Positions 28,752-38,077 of a DNA stretch of 64,000 nucleotides are shown here, piece after piece (the stretch's first letter is position 1; the number at the start of each line of letters is the position of its first letter). Below the pieces are notes generated by a model that was not told the DNA's origin, did not search any database, and saw only the letters and a list, made by a program, of their open reading frames with translations. Source of the DNA: Thioalkalivibrio nitratireducens DSM 14787 (GTDB lineage Bacteria > Pseudomonadota > Gammaproteobacteria > Ectothiorhodospirales > Ectothiorhodospiraceae); contig NC_019902.2 in assembly GCF_000321415.2 (NCBI RefSeq), positions 1,488,001-1,552,000 of the forward strand. The letters are read 5' to 3'. A program made the position numbers and the translations under genes.

Positions 28752-30578
28752 CTAGCTTTGGTTCTGCGCCGACGGAGCCGCTGGCTTTTCGGCGAAGCGG
28801 TCGGGCGCGAGCAGGCGGCTCAGGAATACAGGCAAGGGTTCCGGGAGCCCACAGATCCGATCCGCGAGGAGTGCACCGCACAACGGGGCGTAGAGCAGTC
28901 CGCGCGAGCCGTAACCGACGTTGATCGCGAGGGACGGATGTCCGCCACCGGCATTCGGCAACATGCCGACTGCTGGCAGTCGGTCCGGAAACACGGCGCG
29001 GGCGCCGAACCAGGCGCCGCTAACGGGCACGCGCTCGGGGTCGGCCAGTGCGGCATCCACCCAGGCCAGTCGTGCCAGATTCTCCCGGTTGTCTTCGTCG
29101 CGCACGCCGGCGATCTCGCCCCCATGCCGGTAGGTGGCGCCGAGCCAGTGTTGCCCCTCGTCTTCCGGAAGGCAGTAGCCTTGTCCGCTGAGAGCCGACT
29201 CGCGGACGCCCGCCAGCCGCGTCGCGATACGGGTCATCTGGCCGCCGACCACGGCCGGCACGGGCTGCCCCGGGCAGCAGATGCCGCGCACCGCGCCGGT
29301 CGCGACGATCGCGGCGTCGAAGCGGCGGGTTTCGTGGCCGATACGCAGCTTCGCATCCCCTGGCGTGCATTCGACTGCGCCGACGTTCAGCGGACGCAGG
29401 TCGAGGTCAGCGGCCAGGTGACGGCACAGCAGGCCCAGATCGAGCGCGAGGCCATCGGGATAGCGCAGCACCGGTCGTTCCGGCGCATTTGACTCGATAC
29501 AGTAGAGGTGACCCAGGGTCGCCGGGTCGAGCGCCACCAGTCTGCCGAGACGGCGCGCCGCGTGCCGGGTCACGCCATGGTGTTCGACGCCGCGCGCCAG
29601 GATCAGCCCGGGAACGGCGTCGCCCCCCAGGTCGTCCAGCAACGCGTGGGTGGCACGAACCCCGGCCAGCGCGATGGCATTGCGCTCCGGTTCTGCCGCG
29701 CTCAGATGGGGCGTGAGCAGCGCTGCCGGGTTGCCCGAGGCACGTCCGCCAGGCCCCATCGGGTCGAACACGGTGACTTCGATGCCGCGTTGCCGCAGGG
29801 CCCGGGCGGCGCTCAGGCCGGCGATGCCGGCGCCGACCACCGCGACGCGACGCGGTGGCGCTGCCGCCGGCACCGAGTCCCGCTGAAACGAGCCGAAACA
29901 GCGTTCCCGCTTGCCGGCGAACCCCGGGGCCTTCTGTACCGTGAAGCCCACTTCGGCGAGGTCGCGCCGCACCTGTCCGGCGGCGGTGAAGGTACCGAAG
30001 GTCGTGCCGCGGTGGGAAAGTCGCGCAATCTGCCGGAATACCGCCAGGTTCCACAGTGCCGGGTTGCGCGCAGGGGCGAATCCGTCCAGGAACCAGGCGT
30101 CGACGTGTCCCTGGATCTGAGCCAGCCAGGGGGCTGCGTCGCCCTGGAGGAGGGTGAGCACGACGCGGTCGTTCGGGAAGCGGATCCGGTAGACGCCCGA
30201 CAGTGGCGGTGGATACTGCCGGGACAGCGGCTCAATGTCCGCATCGGAGATGCCCTGGGTACGCAGCGCGCGCCGGAGATCCTCGTGCCGCAGCGGGTGT
30301 GCCTCGGTGCTCAGGTAACTCAGAAATCCGTCGGCGGGCGCATGTTCACGCCAGGTCTGCAGGGTCAGGAAGAAGTTGAGACCGGTGCCGAAACCCGTTT
30401 CGCCGAGTGCAAACCGCTGGGTTCTGCGAAACCGGTTCGGCAGGTCGTTGGCTTCGATGAAGACCGTGCGGACCTCACCACACGGGTCCCGCGCGCTGAA
30501 GTAGACGTCGTCGTACGCGAGAGCGCGGGGTCGGCCCTGCTCCCAGCCGAGTCGGGCCGGGACGAGAGGATCGAGCAT
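28752..30578 (-). CDS. mnmC: bifunctional tRNA mnm5s2U34 methyltransferase / FAD-dependent oxidoreductase
   Basis: 608 residues. The N-terminal methyltransferase half has AYDDVYFSARDP, the SAM loop GETGFGTGLNF and DGFAPARNPALWN. The C-terminal oxidase half starts with the dinucleotide site VAVVGAGIAGLSAARALRQRG and ends with YGSRGLLYAPLCGALLADRI. Together they remove the carboxymethyl group of cmnm5s2U34 in tRNA and methylate the product. The ATG at 30578 aligns with the E. coli start region; a GTG at 30596 is an alternative. It follows the M23 peptidase gene region but is separated from it by 54 nt. Confidence 0.94.
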   Translation of the reverse strand: MLDPLVPARLGWEQGRPRALAYDDVYFSARDPCGEVRTVFIEANDLPNRFRRTQRFALGETGFGTGLNFFLTLQTWREHAPADGFLSYLSTEAHPLRHEDLRRALRTQGISDADIEPLSRQYPPPLSGVYRIRFPNDRVVLTLLQGDAAPWLAQIQGHVDAWFLDGFAPARNPALWNLAVFRQIARLSHRGTTFGTFTAAGQVRRDLAEVGFTVQKAPGFAGKRERCFGSFQRDSVPAAAPPRRVAVVGAGIAGLSAARALRQRGIEVTVFDPMGPGGRASGNPAALLTPHLSAAEPERNAIALAGVRATHALLDDLGGDAVPGLILARGVEHHGVTRHAARRLGRLVALDPATLGHLYCIESNAPERPVLRYPDGLALDLGLLCRHLAADLDLRPLNVGAVECTPGDAKLRIGHETRRFDAAIVATGAVRGICCPGQPVPAVVGGQMTRIATRLAGVRESALSGQGYCLPEDEGQHWLGATYRHGGEIAGVRDEDNRENLARLAWVDAALADPERVPVSGAWFGARAVFPDRLPAVGMLPNAGGGHPSLAINVGYGSRGLLYAPLCGALLADRICGLPEPLPVFLSRLLAPDRFAEKPAAPSAQNQS

Positions 30579-30632
30579 GGACGGCGGTGGGGACACGACG
30601 CACGTGTCGGGGACGGCCCGAAAATCCGGTGA

Positions 30633-32153
30633 CTAAGGGCTGAGTTCGGCGAAGGGGCGCATCGCGATCTGTCGGCTGGGTGCCGCGTCACGCAGTTCGG
30701 CGATCAGCGGAGCGGCAATGCGCTGGAACCGTTCGAGTTCAGCGTCGGCCAGGGTTTCGTGGCTCGGCAGTTCGGCCCGGAGCACGTCCACCGGACGGCC
30801 GTCGACGTGCAGCTCGTAATGCAGATGCGGGCCGGTGGTGCGGCCCGAGTTACCCGAGAGCGCAATGCGTTCGCCACGCCGGACCTCGTCGCCCTTGGCC
30901 ACGAGGGCGCGCTGCAGGTGCAGGTAGCGGGTGCTGTGTCCCTGGCCGTGTTCGATCTCGATGTAGCGCCCGGCATACGGGTGCTGGTCCACGCGTGTGA
31001 CCATGCCGTCCGCCGGCGCGAGGATGGGCGTGCCCACCGGCATCGAGAAGTCGGTCCCGGGATGTGGCGCGATCCGTCCGGTCACCGGATGGCGGCGCCG
31101 CGGGTTGAAACCCGAACTGACCGGGTGGTTTCCGGCAAAGGGCTTGCGGTCGAACGGTGGCAGCAGGCTTTCGCCGTGGAGGGTGTAGAAGCGGCCATCG
31201 GTGTAGCGGGCGGCGCTGATGTCGACCTCCTTGCCGCGGTACTCGAACGCCAGCAGGCGGATCTCGTACGGGGTGTCGTCGCCCACGAGCGTTTCCTGCT
31301 CGAGCAGCAGTGTGAAGCGATCCCCGGTCTGGGCCTGCTTGCGCACGGGCAGGTGCCGGTCGAGCAGCACGCCCAGTGCCGCGGCGGCATCCGGAGAGAG
31401 CTCGTTGCGTGCGGACAGCGACGTCTCGATACTCCCGTTGACCTCCCCGCTGAGCACGATATGCGTGATTTCCCGAATGTTTCGGACCTCGCCCCGGGCA
31501 AAGCCGCCATCGTCGTTACGGACCCACTCATGCCCAAGGGCCTCGTCGGCCCACAGGCGCAGGTGCAGCAGCTCTCCGTCTTCGTCGATCCGCCACTCGA
31601 CTTCCTGGCCTGGATGCACCAAATTCAGGATGCGGGCATTCTCGGGATCGGCGAGCATGCCGTAGAGCGTCGTGAGCCTGAGGTCCCAGCCACTTTTCCA
31701 CAGCGCGCCGAGGCTCTCGCCCGCACGCAGCGTATGCCGGAACCACTGCGTGCGCGGCGGGGCAGCGGTGTCCAGGTCCAGCTCGACGGGTTCGTAGGAG
31801 GTCGCGGCACCCGGCTGCTCCACGTTCCAGGATTCGAATGCGGCGTGGTCGGACCGGTTGACCGGTTCCCAGGCATGCGGGTCTTGGAGCAGTTCGCCGA
31901 TGCCGAGGCGGACTCCGGCCGCGTGCCTGAGGGCCCCGGCCAGGTCATTCGAACTGGCGTCAGCGCCGGCCTTTGCGGGCGGAGATTCGGCCGCACGCGC
32001 GGGGTCGCCCGGGCGCGCGAATCCATGGGACGCAGCACCGGGCGTTGCAGTAACGCCCAGTTGCTCTTCCGGCAAAAAGCTGGAGGCCGTGATGGCCGTG
32101 ATTCCCAGCCCGCCGAAGATAATCCATGAAATGATCGCTTTGGTCGAGGGCAT
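30633..32153 (-). CDS. M23-family murein endopeptidase (MepM-like)
   Basis: 506 residues. An N-terminal membrane anchor (AIISWIIFGGLGITAITASSF) is followed by a low-complexity linker and an OapA/LysM-like domain around residues 130-200 (RHTLRAGESLGALWKSGWDLRLTTLYGM). A central beta-domain comes next, then the LytM peptidase domain with zinc ligands in HPGTDFSMPVGTPILAPADGMV and HLHYELHVDGRPVDV, plus HGQGHSTRYLHL. It is expected to cut peptidoglycan cross-links in the periplasm during growth. Its length and domain order fit MepM/YebA relatives. It is monocistronic; the C-terminal 60 residues are helical. Confidence 0.92.
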   Translation of the reverse strand: MPSTKAIISWIIFGGLGITAITASSFLPEEQLGVTATPGAASHGFARPGDPARAAESPPAKAGADASSNDLAGALRHAAGVRLGIGELLQDPHAWEPVNRSDHAAFESWNVEQPGAATSYEPVELDLDTAAPPRTQWFRHTLRAGESLGALWKSGWDLRLTTLYGMLADPENARILNLVHPGQEVEWRIDEDGELLHLRLWADEALGHEWVRNDDGGFARGEVRNIREITHIVLSGEVNGSIETSLSARNELSPDAAAALGVLLDRHLPVRKQAQTGDRFTLLLEQETLVGDDTPYEIRLLAFEYRGKEVDISAARYTDGRFYTLHGESLLPPFDRKPFAGNHPVSSGFNPRRRHPVTGRIAPHPGTDFSMPVGTPILAPADGMVTRVDQHPYAGRYIEIEHGQGHSTRYLHLQRALVAKGDEVRRGERIALSGNSGRTTGPHLHYELHVDGRPVDVLRAELPSHETLADAELERFQRIAAPLIAELRDAAPSRQIAMRPFAELSP

Positions 32154-32232
32154 ATGAACCTGCCGCGGTCAACGAGGCGGATTTATACCATCATTCGCCC
32201 GGGATTTAAAACGTGCCCGCGGTTGGCGGGCT

Positions 32233-33015
32233 TCAGGTCCGGATGCCGACCCCGCGGTTCAGGATGATCAGGGCGAACACGTAGAGCGCGACGATGAAGC
32301 CAATGATGATCGCGTAGGAGAGCGGTAGCGACAGGTCCGTCGTGCCCAGCAGGCCATAGCGGAACGCGTTCACCATGTACAGGATCGGGTTGAGCAGCGA
32401 CACGTCCTGCCAGAAACCGGGCAGCAGCGAGACCGAGTAGAACACCCCGCCGAGATAGGTCAAGGGCGTCAGCACGAAGGTGGGCATGATCGAGATGTCG
32501 TCGAAGGTTCGCGCGAACACGCCGTTGATCAGGCCCGCCAGCGAGAACAGGATCGAGGTCAGCACGACGATCGAGAGCGCGACGGCAAGATTGTGCACGC
32601 TCGGCGGGCTGAAGAAGAGCGACACGGCCGTGACTCCGACACCCACCGTCAGTCCGCGCGCCACGCCGCCGCCGATGAAACCGAGGATGATCAGGCTGTT
32701 GGGCACCGGCGAGACCAGCAGTTCCTCGATGTGGCGCTGGAACTTGGAACTGAAAAACGAGGAGACGACGTTCGAATAGCTGTTCGTGATCACCGCGAGC
32801 ATGATCAGGCCCGGCACGATGAAATCCATGTACCGGTAGCCGTCCATTTCCCCGATTCGAGCGCCGATCAGCCCGCCGAAGATGATGAAATAGAGCGCGG
32901 TGGTGATCATCGGGGGCAGCACCGTTTGCACCCAGATACGGCTGAAGCGCAGCACCTCCTTGATTACGATCGTGCGCAGCGCGGTCCACTGTTCGTGCAG
33001 GTGCAGCGGCCTCAT
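32233..33015 (-). CDS. ABC-2 type transporter permease
   Basis: 260 residues, six hydrophobic segments, ABC2 membrane domain with the conserved loop KFQRHIEELLVSPVPNSLIILGFIGGGVARG. The N-terminal TALRTIVIKEVLRFSRIWVQTVLPPMITTALYFIIFG matches YadH-like permeases. It pairs with the ATPase encoded just upstream (4-nt ATGA overlap). The exported substrate is unknown; polysaccharide or drug export are the usual guesses for the family. Confidence 0.9.
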   Translation of the reverse strand: MRPLHLHEQWTALRTIVIKEVLRFSRIWVQTVLPPMITTALYFIIFGGLIGARIGEMDGYRYMDFIVPGLIMLAVITNSYSNVVSSFFSSKFQRHIEELLVSPVPNSLIILGFIGGGVARGLTVGVGVTAVSLFFSPPSVHNLAVALSIVVLTSILFSLAGLINGVFARTFDDISIMPTFVLTPLTYLGGVFYSVSLLPGFWQDVSLLNPILYMVNAFRYGLLGTTDLSLPLSYAIIIGFIVALYVFALIILNRGVGIRT

Positions 33016-33962
33016 GGGGCGCTCCCCTCGGCATCCTGGAGCCGGCCGTTTCCCGCCTGGGTCATGCGAATGAACAGCTCTTCCAGGCGGTTGGACTTGT
33101 TGCGCATGCTCTGTACCTGGATTCCCTCTTGATCAAGCAATTGGAACAGGTTGTTCAGGCTTTCTCCACGGTGGATGTCGGCCTCCAGCGTCAGGGCGTC
33201 GATCGCCCGCAGCGGAATCCCCGAATGTCGGGGAAGGCGGTCGGCGGGCGCCTGCAGATCCAGAATCACCGTCTCGGTGTCGAGCTGCGCCAGCAGCGCC
33301 TTCATGGTCGTGTTCTCGACGATGCATCCGTGGTCGATGATCGCGATGCTGCGACACAGACGCTCGGCTTCTTCCAGGTAATGGGTCGTCAGGATGATGC
33401 TGCGGCCGTCACGGTTCACGTCCTGCAGGAACTCCCACATCGAACGCCGCAGTTCGATGTCGACGCCTGCCGTCGGTTCGTCCAGGATCAGCAACCGGGG
33501 TTCGTGTACCAGAGCCCGCGCGATCATCAGGCGCCGTTTCATCCCGCCGGACAGGGTCCGCGCCATGTCGCGGCGCTTGTCCCAGAGGCCGAGTTCGCCC
33601 AGGTAGTGCTGCGCGCGCCGCCAGGCGTCGCGGCGTGTGATTCCGTAATATCCGGCCTGGTTCACCACGATCTCGCCGACTGGCTCGAAGGTGTTGAAAT
33701 TGAACTCCTGAGGAACCACGCCGATGCTGCGCTTGATTTCCTGCAGTTCGCGGTCGAGGTCGTGACCGAATACCCGGACCGTGCCGGCCGTCTTGTTGAT
33801 CAGCGAGGTGATGATGCCGATCGTCGTCGACTTGCCCGCGCCGTTCGGGCCCAGCAGCGCGAAGAAGCTCCCGGGCGCAACGGTCAGGTCGATGCCCTTC
33901 AGAGCCTCGAAGCCGTTGCGATAGGTCTTGCGCAGGCCCCGGATCTCCAGTGCTGCCGTCAT
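33012..33962 (-). CDS. ABC transporter ATP-binding protein
   Basis: 316 residues. Walker A is GPNGAGKST, the Q-loop VVPQEF, the signature LSGGMKRRL, Walker B LLILDEP, and the H-loop HYLEEAE. The C-terminal extension (residues ~225-316) is typical for the partner of ABC-2 exporters such as YadG. It drives the permease encoded downstream. The ATG at 33962 begins the operon, 135 bp from the divergent M17 peptidase gene. Confidence 0.93.
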   Translation of the reverse strand: MTAALEIRGLRKTYRNGFEALKGIDLTVAPGSFFALLGPNGAGKSTTIGIITSLINKTAGTVRVFGHDLDRELQEIKRSIGVVPQEFNFNTFEPVGEIVVNQAGYYGITRRDAWRRAQHYLGELGLWDKRRDMARTLSGGMKRRLMIARALVHEPRLLILDEPTAGVDIELRRSMWEFLQDVNRDGRSIILTTHYLEEAERLCRSIAIIDHGCIVENTTMKALLAQLDTETVILDLQAPADRLPRHSGIPLRAIDALTLEADIHRGESLNNLFQLLDQEGIQVQSMRNKSNRLEELFIRMTQAGNGRLQDAEGSAP

Positions 33963-34097
33963 CTGCGTTCGCCCTCGTCCCTCGTCGTGTGGTGGCGCCC
34001 CTGTCACTGGGCGTGACAGTATCATGACACGCGCGGTGCCGGATGCAGGGAGACGCGGCCCCGCCCAGAATCCTTCCCCAAGAGGCGAGCACAGACC

Positions 34098-35504
34098 GTG
34101 GAATCCATTTTCGTATCCGCCGCGACAGCCGACGACGACGCCATCCCGCTGATCCCCGTCACCCGGGACGCACTCCCGGACCTGCTCGCCCGGAATCCCG
34201 AACGCTGGCGCAACTGGGTGGAGCAGAGCGATTTCAAGGCCGAGTCCGGCAGCCTGCTGCACGTCCCCGCCGACGACGGGCGGACCGCGGCGGTGCTGCT
34301 GGGACACGAACCCGAGCGGTCCCACTGGATGCTCGCACAGGCACTGAAACGCCTTTGGCCGGGGCTGTACCGGCTGGAATCGGCGGGAATCAAAGCGGAC
34401 GTGCTGATTACGTTGCTGGTGGGCTGGGGCCTGGCCGGGTATCGCTTCGAACGGTACCGGAAGGCAGAGAAACCGCTTCCCCGGCTGGTCTGGCCGGAAG
34501 GGGTCGACCGGGCCCGGGTCGAGGCTCTGGTGGCCGCCCACCGGCTGGCGCGGGACCTGATCAACACCCCGCCGGCGGACATGATGCCAGTGCACTTGGC
34601 GCTCGCAGCCCGGGAGCTTGCCGAGGAGTTCGGGGCAGGGCTGCGCGTGATCAGTGACGACGAGGCGCTGGAGGAGGGCTTCCCCTGCATCCACACGGTG
34701 GGTGCGGCCAGCGCCTTCAGCCCGCGCGTGATCGAACTGACCTGGGGCCGGCCCGATATGCCGCACGTGGTACTGGTGGGCAAGGGTGTCTGTTTCGATT
34801 CCGGTGGCCTGAATCTGAAACCCGGCAACAGCATGCGCCTGATGAAAAAGGACATGGGCGGGGCTGCGATTGTGCTGGGACTGGCCCGGGCGATCATGGC
34901 GCTGGGGCTTCCGGTACGCATTACTGCGCTGGTCGGGGCGGTCGAGAATGCGGTGGGGTCGCGTTCGTTCCGCCCCGGAGACGTGCTGAAGGCGCGCAAT
35001 GGCAAGACGATCGAGATCGACAATACCGATGCCGAGGGCCGGCTGGTGCTGGCCGATCTACTGGTGCGGGCGGGCGAATGCCATCCAGACCTGGTAATCG
35101 ATTTTGCCACGCTGACCGGTGCGGCCCGGGTCGCGGTGGGTACCGAGATCGCCGCCTTTTTCAGCGACGATGAGGTCCTTGCCGCCGATCTGCAGGCCCC
35201 GGCAGGGTACTGGGACGACCCAGTCTGGCGCCTGCCTCTGCACGAACCGTATCGCCACCTGCTCGACAGCCGGGTGGCGGACCTGGTCAACAGCAGCTCC
35301 GGCGGTTATGCGGGCGCGATTACCGCCGCCTTGTTCCTGAAGGAATTCGCGCCCGAGGGCGTGCCCTGGCTGCACTTCGATGTGATGGCCTGGAACACGC
35401 GCGCCCGACCCGGACGCCCGAAAGGCGGGGAGGCGATGGGGTTGCGCGCGGTGCTCGGGCTGCTCGAGGCCCGGCACGGGCAGGGCTCGTCCGGGCCGGC
35501 GTAA
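34098..35504 (+). CDS. leucyl aminopeptidase family protein (M17)
   Basis: 468 residues. The M17 signature NTDAEGRL is present, with the first metal/catalytic block VLVGKGVCFDSGGLNLKPGNSMRLMKKDMGGAA. The N-terminal domain is short compared with PepA. RDLINTPPADMMP is the usual domain-linker motif. A two-metal aminopeptidase that releases N-terminal residues, cytosolic. The specificity cannot be told; it falls in the shorter M17 group often annotated simply as leucyl aminopeptidase family. Confidence 0.92.
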   Translation: MESIFVSAATADDDAIPLIPVTRDALPDLLARNPERWRNWVEQSDFKAESGSLLHVPADDGRTAAVLLGHEPERSHWMLAQALKRLWPGLYRLESAGIKADVLITLLVGWGLAGYRFERYRKAEKPLPRLVWPEGVDRARVEALVAAHRLARDLINTPPADMMPVHLALAARELAEEFGAGLRVISDDEALEEGFPCIHTVGAASAFSPRVIELTWGRPDMPHVVLVGKGVCFDSGGLNLKPGNSMRLMKKDMGGAAIVLGLARAIMALGLPVRITALVGAVENAVGSRSFRPGDVLKARNGKTIEIDNTDAEGRLVLADLLVRAGECHPDLVIDFATLTGAARVAVGTEIAAFFSDDEVLAADLQAPAGYWDDPVWRLPLHEPYRHLLDSRVADLVNSSSGGYAGAITAALFLKEFAPEGVPWLHFDVMAWNTRARPGRPKGGEAMGLRAVLGLLEARHGQGSSGPA

Positions 35505-35581
35505 TCGGCAAGGATGCGGCGCCATGGGCCGTCCGTGGCACCGCGGCAGGACAGCGTGAAAGTCGCGACCATGCCCACGCA

Positions 35582-35683
35582 CCCCGTGGGAGCGTGCCAT
35601 GCACGCGAACGCGCCGCAGGCGCGCCCGGCGCTGGTGGCCACCCCAACGCCGTTTCGCGAGCGAGGCTCGCTCCCACACGGGG
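35582..35683. repeat. REP-like inverted-repeat element, copy 2
   Basis: CCCCGTGGGAGCG at 35582-35594 is answered by CGCTCCCACACGGGG at 35669-35683. The interior contains the AACGCGCCGCAGGCGCGCC block also found at 2703-2721. It lies in the 347-bp gap between convergent genes, and I see no gene there. Confidence 0.6.
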
Positions 35684-35851
35684 TAGATTCCAACGTAGCG
35701 GCCACCCCAAGCGCCTATGCGCCGACGGAAGCTCTGTGGTCGATTGCCTTTCATCATCGGGGGTGCCTCACCCCGAGGGCATGAGAGTTAGTTGGAGCCG
35801 TGAATGGCGGGTTCGGCTTGCGCGTGCCGAGCAACGGGGAACCCGATGCGT

Positions 35852-37279
35852 TCAGACCACGCCCAGGTCCATGCGCGCTCGCATGATCTTGCGCAGCGCG
35901 ATCAGGTAGGCCGCCGTCCGGTAGTCCAGTGCCTCGGAGTTGCTTTCGATCTCGCGGGTCTCGAAGATCTCCTGAAACGCCAGGCGCATGGTGTCGTCCA
36001 GCGCGGAGCGAACGAGATCGATCTCGTTGGTGCCCCGCGTCAGGGAGTCGTGCAGCCAGTCGGGCGCGGAGCGGTTGGTCAGCATCTCGATTGCGGAGAT
36101 CACATGCTGGCCGCGGATTGCGTCGTGCCTGCGTTGCAGACGCCCCAGCCGGATATGCCCGATGTTCCGGATCCACTCGAAGTACGAGACCACCACGCCG
36201 CCCGCGTTCACGAACAGGTCGGGGAGGATGGTGATGCCGCGCGCCCGCAGGATCTGGTCGGCCTCCCAGGTGCAGGGGCCGTTTGCGGCCTCGACGATGA
36301 GCCGCGCCTGAATGCGCTCGGCATTGTCCCGGTGGATCACCGCCTCGCGCGCGGCCGGAATGAGGATGTCACACTCCGCCTCGAGTATCCGCGCACCCTC
36401 GCGCTCGAACCGGGCTCCGGGAAAGCCCTCCACGCCCCCGGTGCGCTGCATGTATTCTTTCACTGCGGCGACATCCAGGCCGTTTTCGTCGAACAGGGCA
36501 CCGTCGCGCTCGATGATCGCGATGATCGGGACCTTGTCCTTCTGCTGCAGCAAGAGCCCGAGGTGATAGCCGACGTTTCCCAGCCCCTGCAGGACGATGC
36601 GCTGGTCGGCCAGCTTGCCCTGCAGCCCGGCCTGGCGCACCGCGTCCGGGTTGCTGAAGAACGCCTCCAGCGCATAATGGGTGCCGCGTCCGGTCGCCTC
36701 GAGCCGGCCGGGAACGCCTCCGAGTTCCACCGGCTTGCCGGTGACACAGGCGATGTGGTTCAGATCCTCGGGGTGGAGGTCGCGGTAGGTGTCTAGGATC
36801 CAGGCCATCTCGCGCTGCGTGGTCCCCATGTCCGGCGCCGGGACATTCTCTGCGGGGCTGATGTATCCGCGCCGGATGAGTTCGCGGGCAAAGCTGCGCG
36901 TGATCTTTTCCAGGCAGGGTTCGTCGTAGTGCCTGGGATCGAGGCGCAGCCCCCCCTTCGACCCACCGAAGGGCACGTCGACGACCGCGCACTTGTAGCT
37001 CATCAGCGCCGCGAGGGCTTCGGCGTGATCCTGGTTCATGTCGGGCGAGTAGCGCAGGCCCCCCTTGACCGGCAGACGGTGGGCGGAATGCACCGCACGC
37101 CAGCCGGTGAAGACCTCGATTCGCTCGCGAAAGCGCACCGGAAAGCTGACCTGGATTACCGATGCGCACGCCTTCAGCGCGTCCCCGGTGCCTTCGGGCA
37201 GCTGCAGGCGCGACAGCGCCTGGTCGACCATGCGGGCAACGCTGGCTGCAAATCCCTCCGGAACGTGTTCTTCGGTCAT
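35852..37279 (-). CDS. Glu/Leu/Phe/Val dehydrogenase family, probable glutamate dehydrogenase
   Basis: 475 residues from an ATG at 37279 with GGAG about 8 nt upstream; the open frame continues far upstream without support. The dimerisation/substrate domain contains HRLPVKGGLRYSPDMNQDHAEALAALMSYKCAVVDVPFGGSKGG with the catalytic-lysine region, and APDMGTTQREMAWILDTY. The nucleotide site is VLQGLGNVGYHLG. It interconverts glutamate and 2-oxoglutarate plus ammonia; the cofactor is uncertain. With gltBD in the window this gives two glutamate routes. No clear regulator is adjacent. Confidence 0.92.
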   Translation of the reverse strand: MTEEHVPEGFAASVARMVDQALSRLQLPEGTGDALKACASVIQVSFPVRFRERIEVFTGWRAVHSAHRLPVKGGLRYSPDMNQDHAEALAALMSYKCAVVDVPFGGSKGGLRLDPRHYDEPCLEKITRSFARELIRRGYISPAENVPAPDMGTTQREMAWILDTYRDLHPEDLNHIACVTGKPVELGGVPGRLEATGRGTHYALEAFFSNPDAVRQAGLQGKLADQRIVLQGLGNVGYHLGLLLQQKDKVPIIAIIERDGALFDENGLDVAAVKEYMQRTGGVEGFPGARFEREGARILEAECDILIPAAREAVIHRDNAERIQARLIVEAANGPCTWEADQILRARGITILPDLFVNAGGVVVSYFEWIRNIGHIRLGRLQRRHDAIRGQHVISAIEMLTNRSAPDWLHDSLTRGTNEIDLVRSALDDTMRLAFQEIFETREIESNSEALDYRTAAYLIALRKIMRARMDLGVV

Positions 37280-37410
37280 CGTCGGGTCTCCATCGCTGCT
37301 GCCGGGATCCCGCTGAGCCCGGCGTGGGGGCGGTCGGGGCCTTGCGATGCCACAGTGCAGGGCTGCGGCATCGCGGATCATCGGCCGGCGCGACCATGCG
37401 GCGCCGTCCG

Positions 37411-37740
37411 CTACCCCCCGAGGCCGGTGATCGCGGCGTGCATCTGAAAATAGGCAAGCATGAACTCGAACATCATGCGCCAGGCCAGTTCGGCGAGCAG
37501 AAAGGCGACGACCGCATACCCGGCCGCCCATGCCACGGGGGCGCGCAGACGCCCGGGCAACACGCCTTCCGCGGTCAGTCGGGCCTGTACGCGCCTCCGA
37601 AAACGCCGCGCAAGGTCGAACACGACGACCGGAATCAGCAGGGCGCCGGTGTAATAGGCCGCGAACAGCACTCCCGGTGTCACAAGTTCCCGGAAGAACA
37701 GAAAATCCCGTACCCAGAGGACGGCAGCGGTGTCGGCCAT
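37411..37740 (-). CDS. small membrane protein, DUF4282-like
   Basis: 109 residues from an ATG at 37740. Two hydrophobic helices (VTPGVLFAAYYTGALLIPVVVF and VAWAAGYAVVAFLLAELAWRMMFEFMLAYFQMH) are separated by a basic loop with RRFRRRV. The FRELVTPGV start and RMMFEFMLAYFQMH end resemble DUF4282 proteins; function unknown. It is divergent from the sigma-54 activator gene, with 337 bp between them that must hold both promoters. No other gene is seen in that gap. Confidence 0.65.
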   Translation of the reverse strand: MADTAAVLWVRDFLFFRELVTPGVLFAAYYTGALLIPVVVFDLARRFRRRVQARLTAEGVLPGRLRAPVAWAAGYAVVAFLLAELAWRMMFEFMLAYFQMHAAITGLGG

Positions 37741-38077
37741 GATGGTCCACGAACTGGATTCGGGGCAGAGGATAGCCGCCCGAGCCGGACTGCAGCCAGC
37801 CCGGGCCGAAGGTTCCACCTCCACCCGCAAGGCCCAGTCGCTCCGGTGGGGATGCCCGCGCCGAACCGGCGATCGGTATCCGCTCCAGGCTGGAGGATCG
37901 GACAGTTTGCAGTCGACGACACGATCCGTTTGCTCCGGTGGCAGCAGCGGGACCGCGGACCGGACGAAAATCCCCATATCGTGTCGGGAGAAACGGGTCC
38001 GCCCCGACCGGACCCATAGACTCGGCGGCCCCTTGTTCAGGTTTCCGACGGTTATCAACAATCGAGATCTCATCGCG